The position numbers were made by a program, and so were the translations under genes. Below are positions 26,597-36,201 of a stretch of 43,478 nt of DNA, piece by piece (positions within the stretch are counted from its first letter, which is position 1; every line of letters starts with the position of its first letter). The notes beneath the pieces were generated by a model, which was not told the DNA's origin, searched no databases, and was given only the letters and a program-made list of their open reading frames with translations. The DNA is taken from NCBI RefSeq assembly GCF_014357575.1, contig NZ_JACONW010000037.1, positions 1-43,478 on the forward strand, in the 5' to 3' direction. This DNA is from Pseudomonas folii. Lineage in GTDB: Bacteria > Pseudomonadota > Gammaproteobacteria > Pseudomonadales > Pseudomonadaceae.

Positions 26597-27898
26597 TTGT
26601 TCTTTGAGCGCCACAGTGGTGGTGAACGCGCAATACTCGTTCACCTGGATGGTCAGGACCCTGAGGCGCGTGAAGATCCGCAGGAGTTTCGGGAACTGGC
26701 CATATCAGCTGGCGCCGATACCGTCGCGTTCGTCAACGTGCCGCGTCATCGGCCATCGGCCAAATATCTGATTGGCAGTGGCAAGGTCGAGGAGCTTCGC
26801 GACCAGGTCAAAGCCGAAAAAATCGATATCGTCATCTTCAATCACGTGCTGACACCCAGTCAGGAACGTAACCTCGAGCGCGTGTTCGAGTGTCGCGTAC
26901 TTGATCGCACGGGGTTGATCCTCGACATCTTCGCGCAACGTGCGCGTACTCATGAAGGCAAATTGCAGGTCGAGCTGGCACAGCTCGAGCACATGAGCAC
27001 GCGGCTGGTTCGCGGCTGGACTCACCTTGAGCGCCAGGGCGGTGGTATTGGCCTGCGCGGTCCCGGTGAAACCCAGCTGGAAACGGATCGGCGTCTGTTG
27101 CGGGTTCGTCTGCGGCAGATCAAAGGCCGTCTTGAAAAGGTTCGCAGCCAGCGTGAGCAGGCCCGTCGCGGGCGTAAGCGCGCCGACATCCCTTCGGTTT
27201 CACTGGTGGGCTATACCAACGCCGGCAAATCGACATTGTTCAATGCTGTGACTGATTCCGACGTGTTTGCTGCGGATCAGCTCTTCGCCACACTCGACCC
27301 GACCCTGCGCCGTCTGCAACTCGATGACCTGGGGCCTATCGTGCTGGCCGACACCGTGGGCTTCATTCGCCACCTGCCGCACAAACTGGTCGAGGCCTTT
27401 CGCGCTACGCTCGAAGAGTCCAGCAACTCCGATCTGCTGCTCCACGTCATCGACTCTCACGAGCCCGATCGCATGGAGCAGATCGAACAGGTCATGGCAG
27501 TACTCGGCGAGATCGGTGCCGAGGGCTTGCCGATACTTGAGGTCTATAACAAACTCGACCTGCTAGAAGGGGTAGAGCCGCAGATACAGCGCGATGCCGA
27601 TGGCAAACCGCAACGTGTCTGGGTCTCCGCCCGTGATGGTCGAGGGCTGGATCTGCTCAAGCAGGCGGTTGCCGAGTTGCTCGGCGACGATCTGTTTGTC
27701 GGCACCTTGCACCTGTCTCAGGATTTCGCCCGGTTGCGCGCCCAGTTTTTCGAATTGGGTGCGGTGCAGAGCGAAGAGTATGACGAGCAGGGCAGCAGCT
27801 TGTTGGCAGTACGTTTACCGCGCGTTGAGTTCAATCGTCTGGTGAGTCGCGAAGGACTGCAGCCGCTGGAATTCATCGAGCAACACACTTTGCAATAA
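26597..27898 (+). CDS. hflX: Ribosome-associated GTPase HflX
   Basis: 433 residues from a TTG start that has AGGAG six bases ahead. HflX binds the 50S subunit and rescues stalled ribosomes, with a heat-stress role in E. coli. An N-terminal HflX domain and a helical linker (with G-G-I-G-L-R-G-P-G-E-T-Q-L-E-T-D) precede the G domain: G1 G-Y-T-N-A-G-K-S-T, G3 D-T-V-G-F, G4 N-K-L-D. It starts 12 bases after hfq. Confidence 0.96.
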   Translation: MFFERHSGGERAILVHLDGQDPEAREDPQEFRELAISAGADTVAFVNVPRHRPSAKYLIGSGKVEELRDQVKAEKIDIVIFNHVLTPSQERNLERVFECRVLDRTGLILDIFAQRARTHEGKLQVELAQLEHMSTRLVRGWTHLERQGGGIGLRGPGETQLETDRRLLRVRLRQIKGRLEKVRSQREQARRGRKRADIPSVSLVGYTNAGKSTLFNAVTDSDVFAADQLFATLDPTLRRLQLDDLGPIVLADTVGFIRHLPHKLVEAFRATLEESSNSDLLLHVIDSHEPDRMEQIEQVMAVLGEIGAEGLPILEVYNKLDLLEGVEPQIQRDADGKPQRVWVSARDGRGLDLLKQAVAELLGDDLFVGTLHLSQDFARLRAQFFELGAVQSEEYDEQGSSLLAVRLPRVEFNRLVSREGLQPLEFIEQHTLQ

Positions 27899-27994
27899 AA
27901 GCGTGGGAAAGCCGTTGTACGGCTCTCTCAGGCATTCTGTAGCATTGGTCGGCGCGCCGCGGGCGCGTCTTTGCTTTATCAGATGGAGAGCGCT

Positions 27995-29167
27995 ATGGCT
28001 TGGAATGAGCCGGGTGGCAACTCGAATAATCAGGATCCTTGGGGTGGTAAGCGCAAGGGCGGCGACCGCAAGGGGCCACCGGATCTCGACGAGGCCTTCC
28101 GAAAGCTGCAGGAAAGCCTTAATGGTTTGTTCGGTGGTGGCAAGAAACGCAGTGGTGGTGACGGCGGCGGTAACGGCAACCCTGGCAAGGGTGGCGGTTT
28201 CGGCTTGCTGGGCATTGGCCTGGTCGTGCTGGTTGCGATCTGGCTGTACAGCGCTATTTACGTCGTGGACGAGCAGGAGCAAGCCGTTGTGCTGCGCTTC
28301 GGTCAGTACCACGAAACCGTAGGTTCGGGTCTGAACATCTATTTCCCGCCGTTCGATCGCAAGTACATGGAAAACGTGACTCGCGAACGTGCCTACAGCA
28401 AACAGGGCCAGATGCTGACTGAAGACGAAAACATCGTCGAAGTGCCGCTGACCGTGCAGTACAAAATCTCCAACCTGCGTGATTTCGTGCTGAACGTTGA
28501 TCAACCGGAAGTCAGTCTGCAACACGCCACTGAAAGTGCGCTGCGTCATGTCGTGGGTTCCACGGCCATGGACCAGGTGCTGACTGAAGGTCGTGAGCTG
28601 ATGGCGAGTGAGATCAAGGAGCGTCTGCAACGTTTCCTCGACACTTATCGCACCGGTATCACGGTGACTCAGGTCAACGTACAGAGCGCTGCTGCACCTC
28701 GTGAGGTTCAGGAAGCATTCGATGATGTGATTCGTGCCCGTGAAGACGAGCAACGTTCCCGTAACCAGGCTGAAACCTACGCTAACGGTGTGATCCCGGA
28801 AGCACGTGGTCAGGCTCAGCGAATCATCGAAGACGCCAACGGTTATCGCGACGAAGTGATCTCACGCGCCAAGGGTGAAGCTGATCGCTTTACCAAGCTG
28901 GTTGCCGAGTATCGCAAGGCTCCGGAAGTCACGCGTGAACGTCTGTACCTGGACACCATGCAAGAGCTGTTCACCAATACGAGCAAGGTCCTCGTGACGG
29001 GCGACAAGGGCGGTAACAACCTGCTTTATCTGCCGCTGGACAAGATGATCGAAAATGGCCGTAGCGGTAACAGCGCTGCCCCGACTAACGGTGCAGCCGC
29101 AGTCGGCGCTGATGCAGGCGCACGCGCCGCAGAGATTCAGCAGCCGCGTACAAGGGAGACTCGCTGA
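27995..29167 (+). CDS. hflK: FtsH protease modulator HflK
   Basis: 390 residues from the ATG at 27995, preceded by GGAGAG. The N-terminal ~65 residues are rich in Gly, Lys and Asn and cytoplasmic. One membrane helix at about 69-88 follows, then an SPFH/band 7 domain and a coiled-coil in the periplasm. HflK and HflC form a large cage that encloses FtsH and limits its access to membrane substrates. The TGA overlaps the hflC ATG by one base (TGATG), so translation is coupled. Confidence 0.96.
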   Translation: MAWNEPGGNSNNQDPWGGKRKGGDRKGPPDLDEAFRKLQESLNGLFGGGKKRSGGDGGGNGNPGKGGGFGLLGIGLVVLVAIWLYSAIYVVDEQEQAVVLRFGQYHETVGSGLNIYFPPFDRKYMENVTRERAYSKQGQMLTEDENIVEVPLTVQYKISNLRDFVLNVDQPEVSLQHATESALRHVVGSTAMDQVLTEGRELMASEIKERLQRFLDTYRTGITVTQVNVQSAAAPREVQEAFDDVIRAREDEQRSRNQAETYANGVIPEARGQAQRIIEDANGYRDEVISRAKGEADRFTKLVAEYRKAPEVTRERLYLDTMQELFTNTSKVLVTGDKGGNNLLYLPLDKMIENGRSGNSAAPTNGAAAVGADAGARAAEIQQPRTRETR

Positions 29168-30036
29168 TGAGCAATAAATCGCTGATCGCCCTGATTGTTG
29201 CCGTAGTGCTGGCGGTGGTTGCCTGGAACAGCCTGTTTATCGTGTCCCAGACTGAACGTGCCGTAATGCTGCAATTTGGTCGCGTGGTTGAACCTAATAT
29301 TCAACCGGGTCTGCATGTGAAGATTCCTTACGTCAATCAGGTGCGCAAGTTCGACGGCCGCCTGCTGACACTGGATGCACCGACCCAACGCTTCCTGACG
29401 CTGGAAAAGAAAGCGGTCATGGTTGATGCCTACGCCAAGTGGCGTGTGAAGGACGCGGAAGTGTTCTACACCGCAACGTCGGGTCTCAAGCAAATCGCTG
29501 ATGAGCGTCTGTCCCGTCGTCTTGAATCCGGTCTGCGTGACCAGTTCGGTAAGCGCACACTCCACGAAGCTGTGTCGGGTGAGCGTGACGCGTTGATGGC
29601 TGACATCACCGCTTCGCTGAACGCGATGGCAAACAAGGAGCTGGGCATTGAGGTTATCGATGTTCGGGTCAAGGCCATCGATCTGCCGAAGGAAGTGAAC
29701 CGCAGCGTTTTCGAACGGATGAGTACCGAACGTGAACGTGAAGCGCGTGAGCATCGCGCCAAGGGTAACGAGCTGGCTGAAGGCATTCGTGCCGACGCCG
29801 ATCGTCAGCGTCGCGTATTGCTGGCTGAAGCCTATCGTGAGTCTGAAGAGGCCCGCGGTGATGGTGATGCCCAAGCTTCCGCGATCTACTCCAAGGCATA
29901 CGGCCAGGATCAGGAGTTCTACGCGTTCTACCGTAGCCTGCGGGCCTACCGTGAAAGCTTCGCGAACAAGAGTGACGTGATGGTTCTGGATCCGAGCAGC
30001 GATTTCTTCCGCTATCTGGAAAAATCCAAGCCGTGA
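29167..30036 (+). CDS. hflC: FtsH protease modulator HflC
   Basis: 289 residues, the partner of HflK. A membrane anchor is at about residues 6-24. The SPFH domain begins near V-S-Q-T-E-R-A-V-M-L-Q-F-G. A long charged helix (E-R-E-R-E-A-R-E-H-R-A-K-G-N-E) and the Y-A-F-Y-R-S-L-R-A-Y-R C-terminal segment are typical of the family. It ends the hfq-hfl run; a terminator follows about 80 bases later. Confidence 0.97.
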   Translation: MSNKSLIALIVAVVLAVVAWNSLFIVSQTERAVMLQFGRVVEPNIQPGLHVKIPYVNQVRKFDGRLLTLDAPTQRFLTLEKKAVMVDAYAKWRVKDAEVFYTATSGLKQIADERLSRRLESGLRDQFGKRTLHEAVSGERDALMADITASLNAMANKELGIEVIDVRVKAIDLPKEVNRSVFERMSTEREREAREHRAKGNELAEGIRADADRQRRVLLAEAYRESEEARGDGDAQASAIYSKAYGQDQEFYAFYRSLRAYRESFANKSDVMVLDPSSDFFRYLEKSKP

Positions 30037-30118
30037 TCTGAAAGCCGTAATCTACCCGCCGGGCGGCAAAACCGTCTGGCGGGGTGATCATGCGGTAAAA
30101 CGTGTGTATGATGCGGCA

Positions 30119-30141
30119 GCCGGGAAATTCCCGGCTTTTTT
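30119..30141 (+). terminator. Rho-independent terminator after hflC
   Basis: An 8-bp perfect stem (30119-30126 with 30128-30135) around one base, followed by six Ts. The tight loop means the innermost pairs probably open. A second imperfect GC-rich hairpin lies just upstream at about 30055-30085. Confidence 0.85.
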
Positions 30142-30317
30142 GCGTCTGCACGATTGATTGGCCACAGCAGTGGCATGATTTTCGAGGACAGTGGTCTGAA
30201 AGAGCCATTCTCGGGCGCTTGCCGTGCCCGCAGGAATGGGCGCAGCACCTGACCACTCTCTGCTTTACTCAAGGCCCGCCTCGGCGCGGGTCGCCCGGAT
30301 CATAGGGGAAAGGCGTA
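30142..30317. other. Gap between the hflC terminator and hisZ
   Basis: In E. coli and P. aeruginosa a small DUF2065 membrane protein gene lies downstream of hflC. No open frame of that type is present here. A weak relic is possible: Q-W-H-D-F near 30170 and P-Q-E-W-A-Q-H-L near 30230 loosely recall that family, but this is not secure. The region must hold the hisZ promoter; I see no confident match. Confidence 0.35.
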
Positions 30318-31505
30318 ATGGCAACGGTTGACCGCTGGCTGCTACCAGATGGCATCGAAGAAGTACTGCCGCCTGAAGCGGCGCGCATAGAAGTAGCGCG
30401 CCGTCAGGTGTTGGATCTGTTCCAGAGCTGGGGCTATGAATTCGTAGTCACCCCTCATATCGAATACCTTGAATCTTTGCTCACTGGCGCGGGCTCGGAC
30501 CTGGATCTGCGCACCTTCAAAGTGATCGACCCGCAGTCGGGCCGGCAAATGGGCTTTCGTGCCGACATCACCCCGCAAGTGGCGCGCATCGATGCGCATA
30601 CCCTGCGTCGTGAAGGGCCGAGCCGTCTGTGCTATGCCGGTAGCGTGCTGCATGCGCAGCCGCGCGCCCTGTCTTCTTCGCGCAGCCCTATCCAGCTGGG
30701 CGCCGAGTTGTACGGCGACGCAAGCCCGAGCAGCGACGTTGAAGTCATCAGCCTGATGCTGGCCATGCTACAACTGGCCGATGTGCCGGATGTCCACATG
30801 GACCTTGGGCATGTCGGTATCTACCGCGGCCTGGCACGTGCTGCCGGTTTGTCCGGGGAAGTTGAGCAACTGTTGTTTGATGCCCTGCAACGCAAGGCCA
30901 TCGACGAAGTGATCGAGCTGACAGCCAATTTGCCTGCCGATCTGGCGTCGATGCTGCGTGCATTGGTCGATCTGTGCGGTGGTCGTGAAGTATTGGCGGC
31001 TGCGCGTGATCGCTTGGCCAACGCGCCAGCGCCAGTGCTGGCTGCCCTTGATGATCTGCTGACGGTGGCCGAGCGCCTTGCAACTCGTTTCCCTGAGCTG
31101 CCGTTGTATTTTGATCTGGGTGAGTTGCGCGGTTATCACTATCACACGGGTGTCGTCTTCGCTGTGTTCGTTCCGGGCGTGGGTCAATCCATTGCTCAGG
31201 GCGGTCGTTATGATGACATCGGTGCGGATTTCGGTCGGGCTCGCCCGGCCACCGGTTTTTCCACGGACCTGAAAACCCTGGTGACATTGGGGCGTGCGGA
31301 AATCGAATTGCCTACCGGCGGGATCTGGATGCCGGACAGTACGGATGCAGCACTCTGGCAGCAGGTTTGTCAGTTGCGCAGTGAAGGTCAGCGTGTTGTA
31401 CAGGCTTTGCCTGGGCAGATGGTGACCGCAGCGCGTGAGGCCGATTGCGATCGGCAATTGATTCAGCATGGCGAGCGTTGGCAAGTCGTGCCGCTGGCTT
31501 CTTGA
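30318..31505 (+). CDS. hisZ: ATP phosphoribosyltransferase regulatory subunit HisZ
   Basis: 395 residues. HisZ is a histidyl-tRNA synthetase-like protein without aminoacylation activity. It binds the short HisG (elsewhere) and makes it sensitive to histidine, controlling the first step of histidine synthesis. The class II fold shows in [22 protein letters not shown] (motif 2 region) and the late G-G-R-Y-D-D-I segment. The ATG has a GGGGAAAGG stretch ahead of it. purA follows 54 bases later; the hisZ-purA pairing is usual in pseudomonads. Confidence 0.96.
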   Translation: MATVDRWLLPDGIEEVLPPEAARIEVARRQVLDLFQSWGYEFVVTPHIEYLESLLTGAGSDLDLRTFKVIDPQSGRQMGFRADITPQVARIDAHTLRREGPSRLCYAGSVLHAQPRALSSSRSPIQLGAELYGDASPSSDVEVISLMLAMLQLADVPDVHMDLGHVGIYRGLARAAGLSGEVEQLLFDALQRKAIDEVIELTANLPADLASMLRALVDLCGGREVLAAARDRLANAPAPVLAALDDLLTVAERLATRFPELPLYFDLGELRGYHYHTGVVFAVFVPGVGQSIAQGGRYDDIGADFGRARPATGFSTDLKTLVTLGRAEIELPTGGIWMPDSTDAALWQQVCQLRSEGQRVVQALPGQMVTAAREADCDRQLIQHGERWQVVPLAS

Positions 31506-31513
31506 GTTTTCCT

Positions 31514-31529
31514 GTCGGCGGCCGCCGAC
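31514..31529. other. 16-base perfect palindrome between hisZ and purA
   Basis: GTCGGCGGCCGCCGAC is self-complementary and sits nine bases after the hisZ stop and 30 bases before the purA start. As RNA it can form only a small, tight hairpin; as DNA it has the symmetry of an operator. There is no T-run. Confidence 0.5.
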
Positions 31530-31544
31530 ACCAAGTTTGCGTGA

Positions 31545-32852
<1,308 letters not shown>

Positions 32853-32871
32853 TAAGTCTTTGAAGTCATAG

Positions 32872-32898
32872 AAAAAGCCGCGAAAGCGGCTTTTTTTT
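32872..32898 (+). terminator. Terminator after purA
   Basis: A 10-bp stem (32872-32881 with 32886-32895) closed by a GAAA tetraloop, followed by further Ts. The stem begins with an A-run, so it is largely symmetric. Confidence 0.92.
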
Positions 32899-32935
32899 GC
32901 CCAAATGAAAGGCATTAAAGATTAATCCAGTCGCC

Positions 32936-33026
32936 GTGGGAGCGGCCTTGGTCGGGAAGACTGAATTTCCTGCCGTCAAATATCTGCTGGATGCAGCGGC
33001 CCATTCCCGGCTGAAGCCGGTCCCAC
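32936..33026. repeat. REPIN element, family C, diverged copy
   Basis: The arms GTGGGAGCGGCCTTGGTCGG plus GAA (32936-32958) and TTCCCGGCTGAAGCCGGTCC plus CAC (33004-33026) are imperfect inverted repeats. It lies between the purA terminator and the chemoreceptor gene. The open frame of the chemoreceptor runs through it by chance. Confidence 0.7.
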
Positions 33027-33139
33027 AGCGCGTAGCGCCTCTAGAATCGGATAGTCCTTGGAACGGCACGGCGATTGCTGTAATAAGCGTCAGAAAAGGT
33101 GCCATCATTTTAATGGCGCCGATGGTGGAGGGATTCCCC

Positions 33140-35074
33140 GTGTCAGCTGTCCTCTCTCTCTTGCGCAGCCGCTTGCTGCGCCCCGTGTTTATTGCACTTG
33201 GCATCGCTCTTTTGGTGCAGGTGCTGGTTGCGGTCGCTCTTACCCGGAGCACTGTTACTGCGCTTGAAGCCGATCTTGCGAGTCGCCTGGGTGTAGATTC
33301 GCAACACTTGTCCTCCGAGCTGGAGCAGGCAAGTCGCGAAGTCACCTCCAGTCTCGACAATCTTGCCACCAGTACCAGTCAGCGCTTGAGCACAGGCCTT
33401 GCCGCCCGTTTGAAGGATGAGCAGGCGCAACTGCGTGCCACCCTGGAAAAAGACCTCAAGGATTCAGCCACCGATATGGCCGAACTGTTGGCTGCCGTGG
33501 CACCTCGCGCAATGTGGGATAACGACACGCCGACGCTGTCCGAATTCGCTCGTCGCGCTCAGCGCAATCCCAATGTGTTGTTCGTGATTTATGACGATGC
33601 GGCGGGTGAGCACCTGACCCGTTATCTGAATCGCGAAAACCCTCTGATTCAGGCGTTGCTTGCCAAAGGCGAGGGCGAGCGGGCAATGGATAAAGTGCTG
33701 AACGCTGCCAAAACCGACAGTTCGGTTTACTACGTCGAGGCGTCCATCAGCCCGAACGGCGTTGAAATCGGCAAAGTACGCATGGGTGTTTCCACTGCCA
33801 CCGTTGAAGAAAACCTCGTCGCTCTCGACAAGCGTTTCGCGACGCTGATCACCAGCGGCGGGCAATTGGTTTCCGAAAGCCTGGGAGGCGCGTCCAAGGA
33901 AAGCTCGGCAGCCCTGCGTTCACGCCTTGATTCGGCGCAAAACGCGGCTTCTGCCATGGCTACCAACACAACGTCAGCGGTAAAGGAAGCGTCTGAAACG
34001 CTGCGCTGGCGGATAGGTATGGGCCTTGCCCTGGTGGGGTTGGGCGTCCTGTTGCTATTGGCAGTCGTGTTGGGGCGCAGGGTGGTTAACAAACTGCTAC
34101 TGTTGATCGCGGCACTGGATGATCTGGCGGCGGGCGAGGGGGATCTGACCAAGCGGGTCAAAATCGACAGTAACGATGAGATCGGCGACATGGCGGCAGC
34201 GGTGAATCGTTTTGTCGCCAAGCTTCAGCCCATTGTTCGCGAAGCTGGAGATGTTGCTCAGCGCACGGGTGTTGAAATCAATGCGATGAGTCAGCGCAAC
34301 GCGGGTGCAGGTGCTGCGGCCGCCATGCAGCGTGATGAAGTGGCTGCCAGTCTGCAAGCGCTTGAGCACATGGCCGACGAAGCTCAGTCCGAGAGCCACG
34401 CGATGCAGGCAGCGCTGAGGCAGGTGGTGGATATTCGTCAGGCGACTGATGAAAACACGCGCACGTCGAATCAGGTGGGCGGCTTGATTGAAGCGCTGGC
34501 GGAGCAGGTCGAAACCGGTTCAAAAGTTATTGAGCGACTGGCGCAGCAGAGCGAGCAGATCGAAGTGGTTCTGGAGGTTATTCACGGTATTGCCGAGCAG
34601 ACTAATCTGTTGGCGCTGAACGCAGCCATTGAAGCTGCGCGGGCAGGGGAAACCGGGCGCGGTTTTGCGGTGGTCGCCGATGAGGTTCGTGCGTTGGCGA
34701 GCAAGACGCAAAGCTCCACGGGTGATATTCAGGCGCACATCGGTGCGCTGCAATCGGGTGCGAAAGAGGCTGTGGCGGCCATTGGTCTGGCGGGGCGGCA
34801 GGCTAATGAAGGCCTGGCGGTGCTGCGCAATAGCGTCAGGTTGCAGCAATCGGTGCAGGAATCCGTTGAGCAGGTGCACACGGCGATTGGTCTGGCGACC
34901 AAGGCTGCGGCGCATCAGGCAGAAGGCGCACACGCAGTGCGAGGGCGTGTGGAAGTGATCCACGCCCAGGCCCAGCGTGCCGCGCAAGTCGTTGAAGAGA
35001 CTACGGCGAGCGGCAAAGTACTGGATGGTCTGGCTGCACAGTTGAAGGCAAGTCTGGGGCAGTTTAGGGCTTAA
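33140..35074 (+). CDS. Methyl-accepting chemotaxis protein
   Basis: 644 residues from a GTG at 33140 with GGAGGGA about seven bases ahead. The frame is open back to 32936, but that part crosses a REPIN and carries no signal. TM1 is at about 14-36, a periplasmic sensor domain at about 37-290 (coiled at first, with no family I can name), TM2 at about 291-313, and a HAMP domain follows. The cytoplasmic signalling tip ([20 protein letters not shown]) starts near residue 483. It has no C-terminal CheR-tethering pentapeptide. The ligand is unknown. Confidence 0.92.
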   Translation: MSAVLSLLRSRLLRPVFIALGIALLVQVLVAVALTRSTVTALEADLASRLGVDSQHLSSELEQASREVTSSLDNLATSTSQRLSTGLAARLKDEQAQLRATLEKDLKDSATDMAELLAAVAPRAMWDNDTPTLSEFARRAQRNPNVLFVIYDDAAGEHLTRYLNRENPLIQALLAKGEGERAMDKVLNAAKTDSSVYYVEASISPNGVEIGKVRMGVSTATVEENLVALDKRFATLITSGGQLVSESLGGASKESSAALRSRLDSAQNAASAMATNTTSAVKEASETLRWRIGMGLALVGLGVLLLLAVVLGRRVVNKLLLLIAALDDLAAGEGDLTKRVKIDSNDEIGDMAAAVNRFVAKLQPIVREAGDVAQRTGVEINAMSQRNAGAGAAAAMQRDEVAASLQALEHMADEAQSESHAMQAALRQVVDIRQATDENTRTSNQVGGLIEALAEQVETGSKVIERLAQQSEQIEVVLEVIHGIAEQTNLLALNAAIEAARAGETGRGFAVVADEVRALASKTQSSTGDIQAHIGALQSGAKEAVAAIGLAGRQANEGLAVLRNSVRLQQSVQESVEQVHTAIGLATKAAAHQAEGAHAVRGRVEVIHAQAQRAAQVVEETTASGKVLDGLAAQLKASLGQFRA

Positions 35075-35090
35075 CTGCAGGGATTGGCTG

Positions 35091-35475
35091 GGGAGATTCC
35101 ATGTTCGCCTGGAATCCCGTAGGACTGGCTTTAGCCGGGAGCGGTATTTTTGCCGAAGAAAATTTAGCGACTGTCCCGGCCTCTTCCCGGCTGAAGCCGG
35201 TCCCACGTCAACAGTGATTCCTGTGGGAGATTCCATGTTCGCCTGGAATCCCGTAGGACTGGCTTTAGCCGGGAGCGGTATTTTTGCCGAAGAAAATTTA
35301 GCGACTGTCCCGGCCTCTTCCCGGCTGAAGCCGGTCCCACGTCAACAGTGATTCATTGGGAGATTCCATGTTCGCCTGGAATCCCGTAGGACTGGCTTTA
35401 GCCGGGAGCGGTATTTTTGCCAAAGAAAATTTAGCGACTATCCGGACGCCCTCCCGGCTGAAGCCGGTCCTGCGG
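35091..35475. repeat. Three tandem copies of a ~134-bp REPIN-bearing unit (family C)
   Basis: Units begin at 35091, 35225 and 35358 (periods 134 and 133). Units 1 and 2 are almost identical; unit 3 diverges towards its end (CAAAGAAA, CTATCCGGACGCC). Each holds a GTAGGACTGGCTTTAGCCGG plus GAG arm (35119-35141 in unit 1) and an inverted CTTCCCGGCTGAAGCCGG plus TCCCAC arm (35183-35206). The array fills the gap after the chemoreceptor stop. The units abut without variable spacers. The remaining 35476-35541 shows nothing else. Confidence 0.92.
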
Positions 35476-35541
35476 GGCTGCGCAGGTTCTGTAGGCGGGG
35501 GTTTGAATAAAGCCCGTGACTTATTCCAAACCCCAGAAAGC

Positions 35542-35570
35542 ACAAAACCGAGCGCAAGGCTCGGTTTTGT
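35542..35570 (-). terminator. Terminator of the first tRNA-Leu unit
   Basis: A 12-bp stem (35542-35553 with 35559-35570) with a GCAAG loop lies seven bases downstream of the tRNA on the minus strand. The outer pairs are A/T-rich and supply the U-run on the minus strand. Confidence 0.85.
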
Positions 35571-35576
35571 TTGAAT

Positions 35577-35663
35577 TGGTGCCCAGAAGAAGACTCGAAC
35601 TTCCACGACCTTGCGGTCACCAGCACCTGAAGCTGGCGTGTCTACCAATTTCACCATCTGGGC
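35577..35663 (-). tRNA. tRNA-Leu (anticodon CAG), copy 1
   Basis: 87 bases with an encoded CCA end. The acceptor stem GCCCAGA pairs with TCTGGGC; the discriminator is A. The anticodon stem CCAGC/GCTGG encloses the loop TTCAGGT, giving CAG, which reads CTG. The long variable arm (TGACCGCAAGGTCG region) is typical of class II leucine tRNAs. CTG is the dominant leucine codon in the genes of this window. Confidence 0.97.
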
Positions 35664-35698
35664 AGCATCAGCAGCGTTGCACGCCGTTGATGGAGCGC

Positions 35699-35727
35699 AC
35701 TATACGGAGCAGGTTTTGATCTGTAAA
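35699..35727 (-). promoter_or_regulatory. Sigma-70 promoter of tRNA-Leu copy 1
   Basis: On the minus strand: TTTACA, 17 bases, TATAGT, followed by a GC-rich discriminator (GCGC). This is the form expected for stringently controlled stable-RNA promoters. Confidence 0.85.
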
Positions 35728-35827
35728 CCCCTGTTTTGGTTTTAATAAATGCTTTTTCTGCTCGGGCATCCAAAAGCAGCAAACAGAGGCATCAAGCAAA
35801 AAGCGCTAAACCAAAACCCTGAAATGC

Positions 35828-35851
35828 AAAAACCCGCTTTCGCGGGTTTTT
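35828..35851 (-). terminator. Terminator of the second tRNA-Leu unit
   Basis: CCCGC/GCGGG extended by five A-T pairs with a TTTC loop. It lies downstream of tRNA copy 2 on the minus strand and upstream of the promoter of copy 1, so it separates the two units. Confidence 0.85.
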
Positions 35852-35889
35852 GGGAGAGTCATCAGATTTTACAATCTGCTGCTCTGAAT

Positions 35890-35976
35890 TGGTGCCCAGA
35901 AGAAGACTCGAACTTCCACGACCTTGCGGTCACCAGCACCTGAAGCTGGCGTGTCTACCAATTTCACCATCTGGGC
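35890..35976 (-). tRNA. tRNA-Leu (anticodon CAG), copy 2
   Basis: Identical over all 87 bases to the copy at 35577-35663, including the encoded CCA. It has its own promoter and terminator. The flanks differ, apart from the promoter boxes. Confidence 0.97.
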
Positions 35977-36010
35977 AATATCGACAAGCGTCTACCTCTC
36001 GATGGCGCGC

Positions 36011-36039
36011 ACTATACGGAGCGCCTTTTGCACTGTAAA
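36011..36039 (-). promoter_or_regulatory. Sigma-70 promoter of tRNA-Leu copy 2
   Basis: TTTACA, 17 bases, TATAGT and a GCGC discriminator on the minus strand, the same layout as the promoter of copy 1 with a partly different spacer. Confidence 0.85.
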
Positions 36040-36201
36040 CCCCCAGTGGTTAAAATATTTGAAAAAAATCGCAGGCGGTGTATTTAAAGGCTTTTTTGCA
36101 TCCGGTCACGGGTTTTTCAGGCGTTGTTCGAGTGTGAAATTTCCCGTTTCAAGAGGTGTATGCCAAACTAGCCCCCATATAGACAAGGTGAAAACTATCT
36201 A

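Noticed and set aside
32936..33139. Longer start for the chemoreceptor
   Set aside because: The extra 68 residues translate a REPIN, and the GTG at 33140 has a good ribosome binding site right before the first membrane helix.
35091..35475. CRISPR or integron array after the chemoreceptor
   Set aside because: The 134-bp units abut with no variable spacers or cassettes, and there is no integrase.
35298..35657. Minus-strand open frame over tRNA-Leu copy 1
   Set aside because: It translates the tRNA, its terminator and the repeat array.
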